From Vreelandella arcis (lineage in GTDB: Bacteria; Pseudomonadota; Gammaproteobacteria; Pseudomonadales; Halomonadaceae): a stretch of 64,000 bases of DNA. The notes beneath the pieces are model-generated. The model saw only the letters and a program-made list of their open reading frames with translations. It made no database searches and was not told where the DNA came from. Both the position numbers and the translations under genes were made by a program. Location: assembly GCF_900103865.1 (NCBI RefSeq), contig NZ_FNII01000006.1, positions 124,001 to 188,000 of the forward strand, read 5' to 3'. Each line of letters opens with the position of its first letter. Within the stretch, counting starts at the first letter, position 1. This document shows, piece by piece, positions 29,870 to 39,425 of this stretch.

Positions 29870-30664
29870 TTATGGCGGTGCCGGGCCGCCCATCATTTCC
29901 TCTAAGCGCTCCTCGCTGGGCATACCTTCGACGCGATCCAGTCGAGTGACACCCTCGTCGGTCTGTCGCTTGAAGGCGCTGGTCGGCGTGGCATAGAGCC
30001 CCAGTCCTTCGAAAAGCTGGTTGTTGGCATATACTTGTTCTTCGATATCACGGGGCTGCGCACTGGCACTAATCGTTTGCCCTTGCTTGTGTTCAGCAAG
30101 CGCCTCGGCGGGGTCATCCGCACCTAGCAATGCTGCGGCCTTGCCGGGGCTGTCGGCGGCCAGAATGCCGACCATGATATGGCGCAGCTGTACGTCACCC
30201 GCCTCGACCCAAGGCCGCGCTGCTTCCCAAAAGGCCTGGCAGTAGGGGCAGTTAGGATCGGTAAAGGTGTAAATGACGCGGGGTGCGTCGCGCTCGCCGT
30301 CTTGAATCCAGTGGCTGTCTTTAAGCAGTTGCCAGGTTTGCGCTTCAAGCGGTGCGCGGACGTGCTCATCCAGGGCGGCTTCTTCGAATTGATTGCCGCC
30401 GTCTGGGCCGGTGAGCGTTCCGGTAATGGCGTGTTCGCCGTCGGGGGTTAAGTAAATCGCTAACTCGCGGCCTTGGCGACTGGCACCGAAACCGCGCATG
30501 CCCCCGGGCGCATCAAACTCGCCGTGAATCTCTAGCCCTTGATCTGCTAAGGCCTGTATAGGGGCAGGGAGTGAGTCTGCCAGGGCAACCGGCATTAAGG
30601 TAATACTGACCACTAGAGGCCAGCAGCGTGAAATCGAACCGGGTAAAGAAAACCAGCCGCGCAT
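29870..30664 (-). CDS. dsbG: Thiol:disulfide interchange protein, DsbG-like
   Basis: A periplasmic thioredoxin-fold protein with N-terminal signal peptide, a DsbC/G-like dimer domain (about 30-120), the active site TDPNCPYC, and the cis-proline loop YATPTSAFKR. CPYC is the CxxC of DsbG, which protects single cysteines from over-oxidation. ATG 30664 (264 aa) has GAGGAA 4-5 bases upstream; ATG 30676 is an alternative. No dsbD is seen in the window. Confidence 0.85.
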   Translation of the reverse strand: MRGWFSLPGSISRCWPLVVSITLMPVALADSLPAPIQALADQGLEIHGEFDAPGGMRGFGASRQGRELAIYLTPDGEHAITGTLTGPDGGNQFEEAALDEHVRAPLEAQTWQLLKDSHWIQDGERDAPRVIYTFTDPNCPYCQAFWEAARPWVEAGDVQLRHIMVGILAADSPGKAAALLGADDPAEALAEHKQGQTISASAQPRDIEEQVYANNQLFEGLGLYATPTSAFKRQTDEGVTRLDRVEGMPSEERLEEMMGGPAPP

Positions 30665-30760
30665 AGCGTTCCTCATCGTTTACTGAAGCCAGGCGCTAGC
30701 CTACCGCGCATGAGGCGGATCGGCATCTTTTTCTCGTCAAAAAGTTCTATTCTTATAATG

Positions 30761-32524
30761 CTAAGGACTATTAACCAGCCAGCGCACGGCGTAGGGCGGT
30801 AACGGGTCAGTGGGGCCCCAGCCAGCATTATCATTTAGGCAGTGCCAGTTAACCGAGGTGATCGCCTCTTGAACCTCCTCGCCAAGCTGCTCGAAGGGCA
30901 GCGGTGTTTCCGTGACGTTGTACAGCGCGAGCAAGCGGCGGCCATCGGCCAGTGGGCCACGCTCGATGGCCAGTAGCGAAGCGGGAGAGGGCACGACACG
31001 CTGTGCCGCGTTAGGGTGGAAGCACGGCTCTTGGCGACGGCGCTCGAGAAAACGACAGAGTGCTTTGAACACGTCGTGGGTCGGGGTGGAAGTGCTGTCG
31101 AGCAGTAAGTCAAGCTCTTGACGCTGCCAGCGACGGCGGTTGATCGAGCGTAGGTGACCGCTGCGCTCAACGCCTTCGACATCGTTAAGCGAGCCGGTAA
31201 GGGTGTGAATATACAGCGCGGGAATGCCCTGTAGGCTGAGCATGATCGCCTGGCTGCATAAAAACCGTGCTATTTGCCAAGGGTCGGGGCCTCTACGGGT
31301 GCCCTGCATGGCTTCAAACCAGGTAATGTTGATTTCGTAAGGTGTATCGCTGCCGTCGGGATTGCTGCGCATACTGACGAAGCCACCAAAGCGGTGCATT
31401 AGCTCGAGTAGGGCATCGCGCTCGTGATCGGGTAGCAAACCTTCCAGCGGGCGCACGCCGATACCGTCGTGGCTGGCCGTAAAGTTGAGGTAGGTGCAGT
31501 GGTCAGGTAGCCCGGGCAGGCTTTCCAGCCAGGCTTGTAGGGTGCTGGTTTCGCCCCGGGTGAGGGTGTGCAGCAATAGCGGCGGTAGGGCGAATTGATA
31601 AATCATGTGCGCTTCGTCGGGCGGGCCGTCAGCCAATCGGTCGAGCCCGAAGTAGCTGATGTTTTCGTGGTGCGGTACGTTGGTTTCGGTGACTAGCAGA
31701 GTGCTAGGGGCGACGTGGTCGACAATGGCGCGCAGTAGGCGTACCACGGTGTGCGTTTCGGGCAGGTGAATACAGGCGGTGCCGAGACGTTTCCATAAGA
31801 AGGCCACGGCGTCCAACCGCACGATGCGGGTGCCTTGTTCCAGATAAAACAGTAGGATGCCGACAAATTCCAGCAGCACATCGGGGTTTTCGAAGTTGAG
31901 GTCGAGCTGGTTCTCGGAAAACGTTGCCCATAGATGGCGGGTTCCCCGGCGGGTGGAGATAGGCACTAACAGTGGGTTGCTGCGGGGGCGCACGACCGCC
32001 GAGACATCGGTGTCCGGGTCGACTTCGATAAAATAATCGCGCCCTGGCAAGCTGCCGCTCAAATAATCCACAAACCATAATGATTCCCGAGAAACATGGT
32101 TGAGCACCAAGTCGGCCATTAAATCGTAATGATGGGCAAGCGTTTGGATATGCGTCCAATCGCCTAGGTCGGGGTTTACTTCGCGGTAATGAATTACCGA
32201 AAAACCGTCATCGCTGCTCCAGGGGAAAAACGGCAGCACGTGAACACCACTGATACGCTCGCCAAGCCGGGTTTGTAAAAAATCATTGAGAACCGCCAAC
32301 GGTGGCGTTGGGTCGTCGATAATCGAGTCACTATAGCTGATCAACCATTGGTCTTTTTCGCTCCACGATGGTGCAGGCGTCGCTGTTGGGGTGTCTTCGT
32401 TCGACGGATGGTGGACCGTGCCAAAATGCGCAAGGCGTTGATTGAGCCGGCGCTGAACCTCATCGGCGCGGGGGCCGTAGAGGTGTTCCAAGTAGGCATG
32501 CACGGTATCGTCGAAGGCAGTCAT
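30761..32524 (-). CDS. GH13_18 phosphorylase (sucrose / glucosylglycerate / glucosylglycerol phosphorylase family)
   Basis: A 587-residue (beta/alpha)8 enzyme of the sucrose phosphorylase group. Catalytic residues: nucleophile Asp238 in RIVRLDAVAF, acid/base Glu280 in LLVTETNVPH, and transition-state Asp353 in ASHDGIGVRPLEGLL. The N-terminal ISYSDSIIDD and HVLPFFPWSSDDGFSV also fit. These retaining enzymes split or make an alpha-glucoside with phosphate. The HDGIGVRPLEGL loop resembles the glucosylglycerate and glucosylglycerol phosphorylases more than the classical sucrose enzyme (from memory), which would suit a halophile; substrate is not proved. Single gene, divergent from nrdR; ATG 32524 follows GGGGAA. 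Confidence 0.88.
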   Translation of the reverse strand: MTAFDDTVHAYLEHLYGPRADEVQRRLNQRLAHFGTVHHPSNEDTPTATPAPSWSEKDQWLISYSDSIIDDPTPPLAVLNDFLQTRLGERISGVHVLPFFPWSSDDGFSVIHYREVNPDLGDWTHIQTLAHHYDLMADLVLNHVSRESLWFVDYLSGSLPGRDYFIEVDPDTDVSAVVRPRSNPLLVPISTRRGTRHLWATFSENQLDLNFENPDVLLEFVGILLFYLEQGTRIVRLDAVAFLWKRLGTACIHLPETHTVVRLLRAIVDHVAPSTLLVTETNVPHHENISYFGLDRLADGPPDEAHMIYQFALPPLLLHTLTRGETSTLQAWLESLPGLPDHCTYLNFTASHDGIGVRPLEGLLPDHERDALLELMHRFGGFVSMRSNPDGSDTPYEINITWFEAMQGTRRGPDPWQIARFLCSQAIMLSLQGIPALYIHTLTGSLNDVEGVERSGHLRSINRRRWQRQELDLLLDSTSTPTHDVFKALCRFLERRRQEPCFHPNAAQRVVPSPASLLAIERGPLADGRRLLALYNVTETPLPFEQLGEEVQEAITSVNWHCLNDNAGWGPTDPLPPYAVRWLVNSP

Positions 32525-32667
32525 GAAGGTTCCCCATAAACAATCGTTCCTAAACGCTGCAGCTTGTGTGCCAAAACGTTACAATGAACGGTTAATAACG
32601 CATTAACTGGTTACATTATGCTTTCTCGTGCAGCGTTGCGGCACGGGTAGACAACAGGTTGAACGCC

Positions 32668-33144
32668 ATGCATTGCCCTTTTTGTGGTGCAAACGATACT
32701 CGAGTGACCGACTCCCGGCTGGTGGCCGACGGTGACCAAGTGCGCCGTCGTCGTCAATGCGCAAGCTGCCAGGAGCGTTTTACCACTTATGAAACCGCCG
32801 AGTTGGTGATGCCCCGCGTGGTCAAGTCAGATGGTTCTCGAGAGAGCTTCAACGAAGCCAAGTTACGCGCGGGTATGCTACGGGCACTGGAAAAGCGACC
32901 GGTCAGCTCGGAAGCCATTGAGGCTGCCGTCGAGCGGATACGCCAGACGCTGCGCGCACGGGGCGACCGGGAAATCAACGCGCGTGATATCGGCGAGTCG
33001 GTCATGCAGGCGTTGAATAACCTTGATCAAGTAGCCTACATTCGCTTTGCTTCGGTGTATCGCAAATTTCAGGATTTGGACGAATTCCGGGCAGAGATTG
33101 ATCGCCTTTCCCAAGCGCCTTCGGATACTGGGCCCACCTCGTGA
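32668..33144 (+). CDS. nrdR: Transcriptional repressor NrdR
   Basis: NrdR represses ribonucleotide reductase genes. The 158-residue protein has an N-terminal zinc ribbon with CPFC (3-6) and CASC (about 31-34) and an ATP-cone domain beginning [23 protein letters not shown] 32668 is the standard start; a TTG 9 bases upstream would add three residues. First gene of the riboflavin cluster; its TGA overlaps the ribD start, as in many gammaproteobacteria. Confidence 0.97.
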   Translation: MHCPFCGANDTRVTDSRLVADGDQVRRRRQCASCQERFTTYETAELVMPRVVKSDGSRESFNEAKLRAGMLRALEKRPVSSEAIEAAVERIRQTLRARGDREINARDIGESVMQALNNLDQVAYIRFASVYRKFQDLDEFRAEIDRLSQAPSDTGPTS

Positions 33145-34310
33145 ATATGGCTTCTTTTAGCGCTGACGACCATCGTTTCATGAGCCGCGCGTTGGCGCTG
33201 GCGGCGCGTGGCTTGTATACCACCGATCCTAACCCCCGGGTGGGCTGCGTGATCGTGCGAAATGGCGAGGTGGTAGGTGAGGGCTTTCACCGCCGCGCGG
33301 GTGAGCCCCACGCTGAGATCAATGCGTTAATCGCCGCCGGTGACTGCGCCCACGGCGCGACTGCCTACGTAACCCTAGAGCCCTGCTCGCACACCGGGCG
33401 TACCGGCCCCTGTGCGGTTGCCCTTGAGGCTGCCCAGGTGGCGCGGGTGGTGATCGCGATGGAAGACCCTAATCCCCAGGTCAGTGGCAGGGGGATACGC
33501 CTGTTAGAAGCGGCGGGCATTGCGGTGGACGTAGGATTGTTAGCCGATGACGCCCAGGCGCTCAACCCAGGCTTTATTGCTCGGATGCAGTCCCAGCGTC
33601 CCTTTGTGCGCATGAAAATGGCGATGAGCCTTGATGGCCGTACCGCCATGGGCTCGGGTGAATCCCAATGGATTACCGGCCCTGAGGCACGCTGTCAGGT
33701 TCAGCGGTTGCGCGCCCGCTCCAGTGCCATTTTGAGCGGCGTCGAGTCCGTGATTATGGATGACTCGCGGCTCACTATCCGCGCGGAGCAGCTTGCCCTA
33801 GACAATGGCGATGACGTGGCTAGTCGTCAGCCGCTGAGGGTGATTGTCGATAGTCACCTGCGGTTACCGCTGGCAGCGGCCTGCTTGCGTGAGCCTGGGC
33901 GTACCCTGGTTGTTACAACGCCTTCCCACGATGCTGACAAGCGCGAGCAACTGATTGACGCGGGGGCCGAGGTTCAGGTGTTGACCGCCGATCATCAAGG
34001 GCGCGTTGAGCTTTCGGCATTGCTGAACTGGCTAGCGACCAATGAGCAGGTCAATGAGCTGCTGGTCGAGACCGGCGCCACGCTGGCCGGGGCCATGATC
34101 AGCGCCGGACTGATCGATGAAATGCAGCTGTTTGTCGCACCCACTTTGTTAGGTGGCGACGCTCGGCCGCTTTTCGCGCTGCCGGGGCTGGCCCTTATGG
34201 CCGACCAGCAGCGTCTTAATATTCACGACATTCGCGCGGTGGGCCAGGATTGGCGGATTACTGCTTCGCCGTTAGCGACTGGCGCCAGTGGCGATACCAA
34301 GGTACCCTGA
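33141..34310 (+). CDS. ribD: Riboflavin biosynthesis deaminase/reductase RibD
   Basis: RibD deaminates and then reduces the pyrimidine made from GTP. The N-terminal deaminase has HAEINAL and [11 protein letters not shown] zinc ligands; the C-terminal reductase begins [16 protein letters not shown] and includes [16 protein letters not shown] 33141 overlaps the nrdR stop (GTGA); ATG 33147 is two codons later. 389 residues. ribE (riboflavin synthase), usually next, is missing here. Confidence 0.96.
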   Translation: MNMASFSADDHRFMSRALALAARGLYTTDPNPRVGCVIVRNGEVVGEGFHRRAGEPHAEINALIAAGDCAHGATAYVTLEPCSHTGRTGPCAVALEAAQVARVVIAMEDPNPQVSGRGIRLLEAAGIAVDVGLLADDAQALNPGFIARMQSQRPFVRMKMAMSLDGRTAMGSGESQWITGPEARCQVQRLRARSSAILSGVESVIMDDSRLTIRAEQLALDNGDDVASRQPLRVIVDSHLRLPLAAACLREPGRTLVVTTPSHDADKREQLIDAGAEVQVLTADHQGRVELSALLNWLATNEQVNELLVETGATLAGAMISAGLIDEMQLFVAPTLLGGDARPLFALPGLALMADQQRLNIHDIRAVGQDWRITASPLATGASGDTKVP

Positions 34311-34354
34311 CGCGCGAAATCGCACCCATTGCGACAACCTTTTTTGGAGATTCC

Positions 34355-35512
34355 ATGGCGCACGCTTCCTCTGGGGGATTAGCCCCCATTGCCGAACTGG
34401 TCGACGATATTCGCCAGGGCAAAATGGTGATTCTCATGGACGATGAGGATCGCGAAAATGAAGGCGATATCATCATGGCCGCTGAAAAAGTCCAGGCGGA
34501 ACATATCAACTTCATGGCGCGTTTTGCTCGTGGCCTGATCTGTTTGCCGATGACGCGTGCTCGCTGCGAGCAGCTTAATTTACCGCTAATGGTACGCGAC
34601 AATGGTTCGGGGTTTGGGACCAAGTTCACCCTATCCATTGAAGCGACCGAAGGGGTGACCACGGGGATTTCCGCGGCTGACCGGGCCCGCACCGTCCAGG
34701 CGGCGGTAGCGCCTCACGCCAAACCGACGGATATTGTCCAGCCAGGGCATATTTTTCCATTAATGGCCGAACCCGGTGGCGTACTTCGTCGCGCCGGTCA
34801 CACCGAGGCCGCCTGCGACTTGTCGGCCTTGGCCGGTTGTGACCCGAGCGGCGTGATCTGTGAAGTAATGAACGACGATGGCAGCATGGCACGTCGCCCT
34901 GAACTTGAAGCCTTTGCGCAGACCCATGACATCAAGATGGGAACCATTGCCGATTTGATTCATTACCGGATCGTCAATGAACAGACCGTGGATCATCTGG
35001 AAACCTCGCCAATAATGACCGCCCAGGGCGAGTTGGCGTTGCATGTGTTCCGCGACCGTATTCAGGGCGCGCATCACCTGGCATTGGTCAAAGGCCAGCC
35101 CACGCCGGCGCAACCCACCACGGTAAGGGTTCATCTGGCTGACACGTTGCGCGATGTGTTGGGGCTTACGAAAGGTGATCAATGCCGTTGGGATGCTCAG
35201 CGAGCACTGGCCGAGATAGCGGCCGCCCCAGCGGGGGTATTGGTGCTGATCGACGATGGTCGCCCGCATCAGGATCTTAAGGATCAGTTGGATATTTTCC
35301 TAGAGCGGGTTCGCCAACCGCGTACCAGTGATTCAGATGGTGCGGGCAATTACTTAACCATTGGCACCGGCTCGCAGATTCTGCGCCATCTTGGCGTGGG
35401 TAAAATGCGCTTATTAAGCTCACCGTGGAAGTTCTCGGCGCTCTCAGGCTTTGATCTTGAGGTCGTGGAGCGATTAGGGCCGAACGATACTTCCGATGAG
35501 CCAACTTCTTAG
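34355..35512 (+). CDS. ribB: 3,4-dihydroxy-2-butanone-4-phosphate synthase fused to a degenerate GTP cyclohydrolase II domain (RibBX type)
   Basis: Residues 1-205 are Rib[42 protein letters not shown] and [12 protein letters not shown], with the acidic metal and substrate ligands intact. Residues 206-385 have the fold of RibA, but the zinc cysteines (normally GDxFGSxRCDCG) are absent; the matching region reads [22 protein letters not shown]. Such hybrids, called RibBX, are known in Shewanella and pseudomonads and lack cyclohydrolase activity. A true RibA must therefore be encoded elsewhere. ATG 34355 has TTGGAGA upstream. No FMN riboswitch is present in the 44-base gap before it. Confidence 0.93.
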   Translation: MAHASSGGLAPIAELVDDIRQGKMVILMDDEDRENEGDIIMAAEKVQAEHINFMARFARGLICLPMTRARCEQLNLPLMVRDNGSGFGTKFTLSIEATEGVTTGISAADRARTVQAAVAPHAKPTDIVQPGHIFPLMAEPGGVLRRAGHTEAACDLSALAGCDPSGVICEVMNDDGSMARRPELEAFAQTHDIKMGTIADLIHYRIVNEQTVDHLETSPIMTAQGELALHVFRDRIQGAHHLALVKGQPTPAQPTTVRVHLADTLRDVLGLTKGDQCRWDAQRALAEIAAAPAGVLVLIDDGRPHQDLKDQLDIFLERVRQPRTSDSDGAGNYLTIGTGSQILRHLGVGKMRLLSSPWKFSALSGFDLEVVERLGPNDTSDEPTS

Positions 35513-35525
35513 TAGGTATAAATTG

Positions 35526-36020
35526 ATGCAATCCCTTTCTCAAGTTGAAGGTACCTTTGTCGACGTTGATGGCCGTTACGTCATCGTGGTCGGACGTTTT
35601 AACCACCACGTCGTGGATAGTTTGGTGGAAGGTGCCGTGGATAGTTTGGTGCGTCACGGCGTTGATATGGAGCACATCGACATCGTCCACGTGCCCGGCG
35701 CCTGGGAACTTCCGCTGGCCGTCAAGCGTGTGCTTACAGTGGTCAAACCCGAGGCGGTGATTGCCCTGGGAGCCGTGATTAGAGGCGGCACGCCGCATTT
35801 TGAATATGTGGCAGGGGGCTGTAATACCGCCCTCAACCAGCTGCAGTTGCAATTCGACACCCCCATTGCCAACGGCGTATTGACCGTCGAGTCGATCGAG
35901 CAAGCCATTGAGCGGGCCGGAACTAAAGCCGGTAATAAGGGCACAGAAGCGGCCATGGCAGCAATGGAAATGGTCTCGCTGCTGCGCGCCATCACGCCAG
36001 GAGATGATACACATGAGTGA
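35526..36020 (+). CDS. ribH: 6,7-dimethyl-8-ribityllumazine synthase
   Basis: RibH joins the RibB and RibD products. The 164-residue protein has [49 protein letters not shown] with the catalytic His, and a late [17 protein letters not shown] 35526 follows AGTAGG; ten upstream codons in the same frame overlap ribB. It overlaps nusB by 8 bases, so the two are translationally coupled. Confidence 0.97.
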   Translation: MQSLSQVEGTFVDVDGRYVIVVGRFNHHVVDSLVEGAVDSLVRHGVDMEHIDIVHVPGAWELPLAVKRVLTVVKPEAVIALGAVIRGGTPHFEYVAGGCNTALNQLQLQFDTPIANGVLTVESIEQAIERAGTKAGNKGTEAAMAAMEMVSLLRAITPGDDTHE

Positions 36021-36516
36021 GCGTCGTGAGCGTAAGCCGTCGGCGGCCCAACAGGGCCGACAAGCGGCGCGCGAACTGGCGGTGCAGGGGCTCTATCAAT
36101 GGCACATGACCGGCAAGTCGATCAGCGCCATTGAAGCGGAATTTCGCAGCCAGTTGCCCGATGACGACATGGAAGACTTCGAGAACTGGGCCAAGGTAAT
36201 GGAAATCGCCGACAAGGCGCTGTTTCATGAGCTGCTGCTCAACACGGCCCGCTTCCGTGCCGAGCTGGATCGTGAAATAGCGCCGCTGCTCGACCGCCGT
36301 CTGGAAGACCTGGATGCCGTCGAGCTGGCGATTCTTCGCCTGGGCGCTTACGAGCTTTCCCGGCGGATGGAGGTGCCTTACCGTGTCGTTATTAACGAAG
36401 GTGTTGAGTTGGCCAAGTCATTTGGTGCCACCGACGGCCATAAATACGTAAACGGTATTCTCGACAAGCTGGCTATTCGCTTGCGGAGTGCCGAGGTCAC
36501 CGCGCGTCGTCGCTAA
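36013..36516 (+). CDS. nusB: Transcription antitermination factor NusB
   Basis: A 167-residue all-helical protein that binds boxA with NusE during rRNA transcription. Typical stretches: [66 protein letters not shown] 36013 lies in the ribH end, behind CAGGAGATG. Position between ribH and thiL is conserved. Confidence 0.97.
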   Translation: MSERRERKPSAAQQGRQAARELAVQGLYQWHMTGKSISAIEAEFRSQLPDDDMEDFENWAKVMEIADKALFHELLLNTARFRAELDREIAPLLDRRLEDLDAVELAILRLGAYELSRRMEVPYRVVINEGVELAKSFGATDGHKYVNGILDKLAIRLRSAEVTARRR

Positions 36517-36575
36517 CTGGCCGTCTAAGCCGGGTGATTTCGCGCGCGTACTGACGCTGCGTTTAAGGGGCCTTT

Positions 36576-37553
36576 GTGCTTGCCGAATTTGATCTGATTC
36601 GACGTTATTTTACCTTGTCGTGCAATGATGCCCGCCAAAGTGGCGTGGCGTTGGGTGTCGGTGATGACGCCGCTTTGTTGACACCGCAGCCGGAGCACCA
36701 ATTGGTGGTGAGCGTCGATACCTCGGTTGCCGACGTGCACTTTCCCAGCGACGCCCCCGCCGACGCAATCGGCCACCGGGCGCTGGCCGTGGCGCTGAGT
36801 GACTTAGCGGCAATGGGCGCTACGTCGCGTTGGTGTCTGATGGCGTTGACACTCGACCAAGCACGTTTTGCTGATGACTCAGCCACCGAGGCCTGGCTTA
36901 CGGGCTACGCGCGTGGTTTTAGCGCGTTAAGTCAGCGGCACGCCACTGTGCTCGCGGGCGGCGATGTGACGTCGGGTTCGCTGTCCATTGCCGTGACCGT
37001 GATGGGCGAAGTGCCAAGCGGCAAGGCGCTGACCCGAAGCGGAGCTCAGCCGGGTCATGTAATTGCCGTGACCGGTGCCCTGGGCGGTGGCGCTGGCGGC
37101 TTAGCCGCCTGGCAGCAGGGCGAGCGCGACTCGTCGCACCCGCTACTGGCGCGCTATTTATGGCCCATACCCCGTCTGGAGGCAGGGGAGGCTTTGCGCG
37201 AGCTGGCCAGCGCAGCGATCGATATTTCGGATGGGTTATTAGCCGATCTAGGCCACCTGCGCGAGGCTTCCGGTGTGGGAGCTGACCTATCGGTTGATGC
37301 GTTGCCGTTGGCCGAGGGGCTGGAAGACGCCTTGGGGACAGACGCCGCGCGGCAGGCCGCATTAACCGGCGGCGATGACTATGAACTACTGGTAACGTTG
37401 CCTAGTGCGCATGTTGAACAAGCGCAACTGCAGCTAGCCGCGCTAGGCGTTCCGCTCCACGTGATTGGTGAGTGCCGTGATGCGTTAGGCATCCACGGAT
37501 TACCCGCTCAGCGCTATCACGGTTGGCAGCATTTTAAGGGAGAGACGCCATGA
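36576..37553 (+). CDS. thiL: Thiamine-monophosphate kinase
   Basis: ThiL phosphorylates thiamine monophosphate to the active diphosphate. The 325-residue PurM-like protein has GVGDDAALL, VSVDTSVADVHF, LSDLAAMGA and GGDDYELLV; the Asp/Met-rich ATP and magnesium sites are intact. GTG 36576 has AAGGGG 5 bases upstream. Its stop overlaps the pgpA start (ATGA). Confidence 0.96.
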   Translation: MLAEFDLIRRYFTLSCNDARQSGVALGVGDDAALLTPQPEHQLVVSVDTSVADVHFPSDAPADAIGHRALAVALSDLAAMGATSRWCLMALTLDQARFADDSATEAWLTGYARGFSALSQRHATVLAGGDVTSGSLSIAVTVMGEVPSGKALTRSGAQPGHVIAVTGALGGGAGGLAAWQQGERDSSHPLLARYLWPIPRLEAGEALRELASAAIDISDGLLADLGHLREASGVGADLSVDALPLAEGLEDALGTDAARQAALTGGDDYELLVTLPSAHVEQAQLQLAALGVPLHVIGECRDALGIHGLPAQRYHGWQHFKGETP

Positions 37554-38023
37554 ATCACGCCCCTGCGAGTGTTTGGCGTCGGCCCACCCATTTCTTTGCG
37601 TTCGGGTTAGGCAGTGGTGCGGTGCCCTGGGCACCCGGTACCTTTGGTACCCTGGCCGGGATCCCTTTTTATTGGTTAATGGCGGATTTATCATTAGGCT
37701 GGTACTTAAGTATTGTTTTTATCGCCTTTGTTATTGGCGTATGGCTATGTGATAGAACGTCCCATGATCTGGGCGTACACGACCATTCCGGGATTGTTTG
37801 GGATGAATTCGTCGGCTACTGGATTACCATGGCTGCCGTGCCGTTTTCGTGGGAATCTGCATTATGGGGATTTGTGGTGTTCCGCATCTTCGATGTGTTT
37901 AAACCCTGGCCTATCCGTTGGGCAGACCGGCGGGTAGCCGGTGGTTTTGGCATCATGATAGATGATGTAATGGCAGGGATTTACGCCTGGAGCATTATGC
38001 ATCTTTGGTTTTGGCTGCACTGA
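37550..38023 (+). CDS. pgpA: Phosphatidylglycerophosphatase A
   Basis: PgpA removes phosphate from phosphatidylglycerophosphate in the inner membrane. The 157-residue protein has FGLGSGAVPWAPGTFGTLAG, the acidic motif VWDEFVGYW and DDVMAGIYA, with three to four hydrophobic segments. It overlaps thiL by four bases and closes the cluster. Confidence 0.95.
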   Translation: MNHAPASVWRRPTHFFAFGLGSGAVPWAPGTFGTLAGIPFYWLMADLSLGWYLSIVFIAFVIGVWLCDRTSHDLGVHDHSGIVWDEFVGYWITMAAVPFSWESALWGFVVFRIFDVFKPWPIRWADRRVAGGFGIMIDDVMAGIYAWSIMHLWFWLH

Positions 38024-38071
38024 TCGCTTTAAAACGCCGCCCATTGGCGCGTTTGGCTCAAGGGAGACGCC

Positions 38072-39334
38072 GTGCGCATGCGCAAGGAACGTTTGATTGT
38101 CCCCGTGTTGGCAGTCATCGCAGTGCTTTGGGTTGCTTCGCAGCTGCTTTCGAGCGTGCTGTTCGAGAGAGGTCTGCGCCAGGCGCTGGACGATCTAGCC
38201 GCCCGGGGCGAATGGCGCGTAACCCGTACTGAGAGCGATCAGGGCTGGTTGAGTTCCCAGGGGCGGCTGATTCTTTCGCCGCTGCTTGGACGCCCTTGGC
38301 AGTTGGAGCTTAGCTATAACGCTCGTCACGGTATTTTAAGCACTGACGTGGAGGGCACGTTATTGCCTCGCCTCGACACCGCTTTGCAGCAGGCATTGGG
38401 AGAGGTGAGTGCGCCCTCGGTGCCACGCTGGAAAGGTCGCTACCATACTCTCAGCGGGCACAGCGAACTGCGCCTGGCGCTGGCGCCCTTTGTGATTCAG
38501 CAAAATGGCAGAGAGCTTGAAGTACGCGGTGGTCGGTTGCGCCTGGAAGGCGTGTACGGGGATTGGCGGCTGCGCGCAATGATGGATCAACTGACCCTGA
38601 CCGATGGCCCGGCCGAGTTGAATATGGGGGCTTCTTGGTTGAAAAGCCGTTATACCTACACCGAAGATGCCTACCATTTTACCCAACGCGACCACCTGCA
38701 TTTCGACAACTTGGCGTTGTCGTATCCGAGTTTCGACATCAGCGTATCGCCTCTTGATGTACATAGCCGAATGGTGCTCGATGAGCAGGAGTTGCGGATA
38801 AAAGGCGAGCTCACCGTTGGGGAAGTCATGGTGCCATCAGAAAACCCCGAGACGCCACTGCTACAAAACGGCCGTATGGTAATGGAACTCTCGCGGATCA
38901 ATGCGGATGCCGTGCGCGATACCATTCGCCAGCTGCGCCAGGAAGCCGCCTCGGGCGACGCCCGCCTGCCCATGTCGGAAGGCACGTTAACGCGTTTAAC
39001 GCCCGATTTTCGCCAGTTGCTAAGTGATTCGCCGCGCTTAGACGTCTCGACAGTGAGCGTTGAGAGCCCTCTGCTGGGTATTCGTTTAGACGCCGATGGC
39101 GCGCTATTTTTCGATAACCGCCAGTTGGACGAGCTAGATGTCACCCGGCTGGGTGAGCCCAAAGAGCAGGCTCGCTGGCGTGAACGCATCGACGGGGACT
39201 TTACCTGGCACGATGCCCCCACCGTTGCGGCGCTTTGGCTCGGGTTGCCACTCGGTACGCGAGAACTGGCTTTCGATGTCGTTCGCGGTCAGTGGCGTGT
39301 CAACGGTCGCCCCATGCCAGATCTATTGCCCTGA
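38072..39334 (+). CDS. DUF945 (YdgA-like) family protein
   Basis: A 420-residue protein with an uncleaved-looking N-terminal membrane segment (about 8-28) followed by a long beta-rich periplasmic part. The early TRTESDQGWLSSQGRLIL matches the start of YdgA-like DUF945 proteins, and the rest is AsmA-like in composition. Function unknown; probably anchored in the inner membrane and facing the periplasm. GTG 38072 follows GGGAGA. Slightly shorter than E. coli YdgA (about 500). Confidence 0.75.
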   Translation: MRMRKERLIVPVLAVIAVLWVASQLLSSVLFERGLRQALDDLAARGEWRVTRTESDQGWLSSQGRLILSPLLGRPWQLELSYNARHGILSTDVEGTLLPRLDTALQQALGEVSAPSVPRWKGRYHTLSGHSELRLALAPFVIQQNGRELEVRGGRLRLEGVYGDWRLRAMMDQLTLTDGPAELNMGASWLKSRYTYTEDAYHFTQRDHLHFDNLALSYPSFDISVSPLDVHSRMVLDEQELRIKGELTVGEVMVPSENPETPLLQNGRMVMELSRINADAVRDTIRQLRQEAASGDARLPMSEGTLTRLTPDFRQLLSDSPRLDVSTVSVESPLLGIRLDADGALFFDNRQLDELDVTRLGEPKEQARWRERIDGDFTWHDAPTVAALWLGLPLGTRELAFDVVRGQWRVNGRPMPDLLP

Positions 39335-39425
39335 CCGTTAACGGTTGAAGTTTGCCCGATGTGCCCGCATTTTCTTCACAAAGCCGAGCGGCAGTCGCCA
39401 CCGGCAGGTGCTGATTGGAGGGTGC

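Noticed and set aside
34310-34355. Possible FMN riboswitch before ribB
   Set aside because: The gap is only 44 bases, too short, and no RFN-element motif is present.
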